In this document: positions 63,601 through 64,000 of the stretch, one piece after another | Layout: every line of letters begins with the position of its first letter | Numbering within the stretch: the first letter of the stretch is position 1 | Assembly (NCBI GenBank): GCA_029959085.1 | Contig: JARWIR010000005.1 | Location: 51,710,733-51,774,732 of the forward strand | DNA from: Nemophila menziesii | Taxonomy: Eukaryota > Streptophyta > Magnoliopsida > Boraginales > Hydrophyllaceae | Direction of reading: 5' to 3' | Length of the DNA: 64,000 bases | The notes under the pieces: generated by a model | What the model was told of the DNA's origin: nothing | Seen by the model: the letters and a program-made list of their open reading frames with translations, nothing else | The model's database searches: none | Translations under genes and position numbers: made by a program

Positions 63601-64000
63601 AGAAGAATGCCGTTTGGTTTATGCAATGCACCTGCCACGTTCCAGAGGTGCATGATGGCTATATTTTGGGACATGATTGATAAATATTTGGAGGTTTTTA
63701 TGGATGATTTTTCGGTGTTTGGAGACAGTTTTGATGATTGTTTGAGTAATCTAGAGAAAGTCCTTGTGAGATGTAGAGAAAAAGATCTCGTGCTTAATTG
63801 GGAAAAATGCCACTTCATGGTTCAAGAGGGAATTGTGTTGGGACATAAAGTTTCGAAGGCAGGGATGGAGGTTGATCGTGCTAAAATTGAAGTTATCAAA
63901 ACACTACCACCTCCGGTTTCTGTTAAAGGAGTGAGAAGTTTCTTGGGTCACGCAGGATTTTACCGACGATTTATTAAAGATTTCTCCAAGATCGCCAAAC
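60622..64000 (+). CDS. Gag-Pol polyprotein of element F (partial, open)
   Basis: A single frame from ATG 60622 through Gag, protease and most of RT, running off the window after 1126 codons without a stop. Gag: capsid-like domain (YYLMFQFFLTGCASDWYD, FLDRFYPVSRRL), a coiled-coil Lys/Glu segment that is deleted in E (about 61310-61345), zinc knuckle CLGCGSRNHVWAGC (near 61389-61430), a Gln/Pro-rich linker, a second coiled coil (about 61690-61830) and a Pro-rich segment. Protease: CDLGASINLMPKS (near 62389-62425) and [37 protein letters not shown] and catalytic FMDD (about 63700-63711). Gag and Pol are fused with no stop or frameshift between them, unlike D and E. Confidence 0.93.
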   Translation, partial: MENPRRLELPIEFRVEPRGIRAPEIQAAKFKPDPGMLTQFASHGLFSGDAHQDPIRYTQKFMQICDAYIVRGVTREQVYYLMFQFFLTGCASDWYDTQHPHVIPDWDKLQTRFLDRFYPVSRRLRDMLELEQFMQKEEESLGEAWLRFTEKKARCPYHRSSPEYYLTLFYGGLNDKSREKADSVGNAGFVLLDPVEAELGMERILENERSWPRKSVKENNSESLKLKELAKQLEELTEQARTIAQVNMVCTIPSCLGCGSRNHVWAGCMNNPAVASVQYPQDNYYSNSYNQESYTNYQQPPQQKSGDRKQETSQQPQLQSYNPSQPIQKKAPIVKKTCQEPKKDPPKQSRQLAKQEQLQSLTSSMTKLMQNVEKKINYSQQRVRTQEKVIKQLEHTISQMASTLQTRPKGQLPSDTIAPRDDSCHAVELRSGKQLPPPRPEPEPTPIPEQRGEETIKDIVKEVVKPKSVQAETPDKTRQPVELSTRPPPPYPSRVRKKDNDLEFKKFIDMLKKLEINIPLVEALKRMPSYMKFMKDILSNKRSIETGEPIGLPRECSAICQNELPPKLEDPGSFTIPIGIGESWTGKALCDLGASINLMPKSLFEKLNIGEVVPTSVVLQMADRSLSRPIGKIEDVLVNAGSFIFPCDFIILDYDADKNVPIILGRPFLATGRTLIDVENGELIMRVQGEQVRFNVFQAMKYPKAKDECFKVDVIEKITQEIFNEESLENDLDKTLAPETPELEIPPEDVAALGFNIRELLREPGDIEPMKQPSIICPPVLEEKPLPDHLRYAYLGTNKTLPVIISANLSGPQEEKLLQVLRAIKEAIGWTIADIKGISPSVCKHKIILENEGGRSIEGQRRLMPAMKEVVRKEVIKLLDAGIIYPIASSDWVSPVQCVPKKGGFTTTLNDQGEAIPSRPVVGWRVCMDYRRLNKATKKDHFPLPFIDQMLDKLAGREYYCFLDGYSGYNQICVDPLDQHKTTFTCPFGTFAYRRMPFGLCNAPATFQRCMMAIFWDMIDKYLEVFMDDFSVFGDSFDDCLSNLEKVLVRCREKDLVLNWEKCHFMVQEGIVLGHKVSKAGMEVDRAKIEVIKTLPPPVSVKGVRSFLGHAGFYRRFIKDFSKIAK

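Larger units (their letters stand above)
59019..64000 (+). mobile_element. Element F: Athila-like retrotransposon (3' part beyond window)
   Basis: Plus-strand element of the same family as E. The 5' LTR is 59019-60495, PBS 60502-60519, and gag-pol is open from 60622 to the window end. It is inserted in the endonuclease part of LINE G; the left target site is TAAAC (59014-59018), and the right side is outside the window. Gag has no deletions relative to E, and no stop is seen in 1126 codons, so among the gypsy elements here it is the best candidate for an autonomous copy. Confidence 0.93.

Overview
This is a stretch of plant nuclear genome, very probably from a dicot. It is AT-rich and consists almost entirely of nested retrotransposons, with one apparent host gene: an intronless secreted leucine-rich-repeat protein at 52984-54921. 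The evidence is plant-type Ty1/copia and Ty3/gypsy LTR elements, plant LINEs with C-terminal zf-RVT and RNase H domains, a Stowaway-like MITE, and primer binding sites complementary to tRNA-Asp. I see no bacterial, organellar, tRNA, rRNA or CRISPR features.

Layout. 1-2371: 3' end of a decayed copia element (RT, RNase H, 3' LTR). About 2648-7479: element B, the 3' part of an Athila-like gypsy element, with a decayed third ORF and a 3' LTR. 7480-9583: unassigned DNA, part of it LTR-like. 9584-17916 (minus): element C, a complete but non-autonomous Athila-like element with TSD CTCAA, inserted just upstream of ORF1 of LINE I. LINE I (plus) occupies 17917-48290 in three pieces. It is interrupted by a solo LTR (19599-21156) and by element D (24386-47760, minus). 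D's 5' LTR is in turn interrupted by element E (35125-46371, plus). 48455-48704: MITE. About 48794-51075: 5'-truncated LINE H (plus). 51076-52983: C/T-rich and repeat-rich upstream region of the LRR gene. 54994-59018: LINE G (minus), whose poly(A) end lies about 70 bp past the LRR stop codon. 59019-64000: element F (plus), inserted in LINE G and running off the window with gag-pol still open.

B, C, D, E, F and the solo LTR are all Athila-like. They share LTRs beginning TGATGTCTCC. Where the relevant part is present they also share a PPT of the form GAGTTGGGGGTCT, a tRNA-Asp-type PBS (C, E, F) and a gag-PR-RT-RNaseH-IN order (D, E, visible part of F). Their long 3' regions carry GC-rich repeats of about 108 bp (C, D, E), a small third ORF, a hairpin and a second PPT-like tract. 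F has the only gag-pol without a visible break. D has one in-frame stop. E has two gag deletions and one stop. C has lost RT, RNase H and the integrase core, so it could move only with help from a relative such as F.

The most unusual observation is at the inner edge of D's 5' LTR (34676-34708). The expected PBS is replaced by an exact 33-bp copy of the host LINE sequence that flanks the other end of D (24353-24385). This is best explained by post-insertion conversion of one LTR by the other, with the tract running past the LTR into flanking DNA. Other points of interest are the conserved hairpin plus internal PPT, a conserved inverted repeat at the start of each LTR, the small 3' ORF, and C's one-frame mini-polyprotein.
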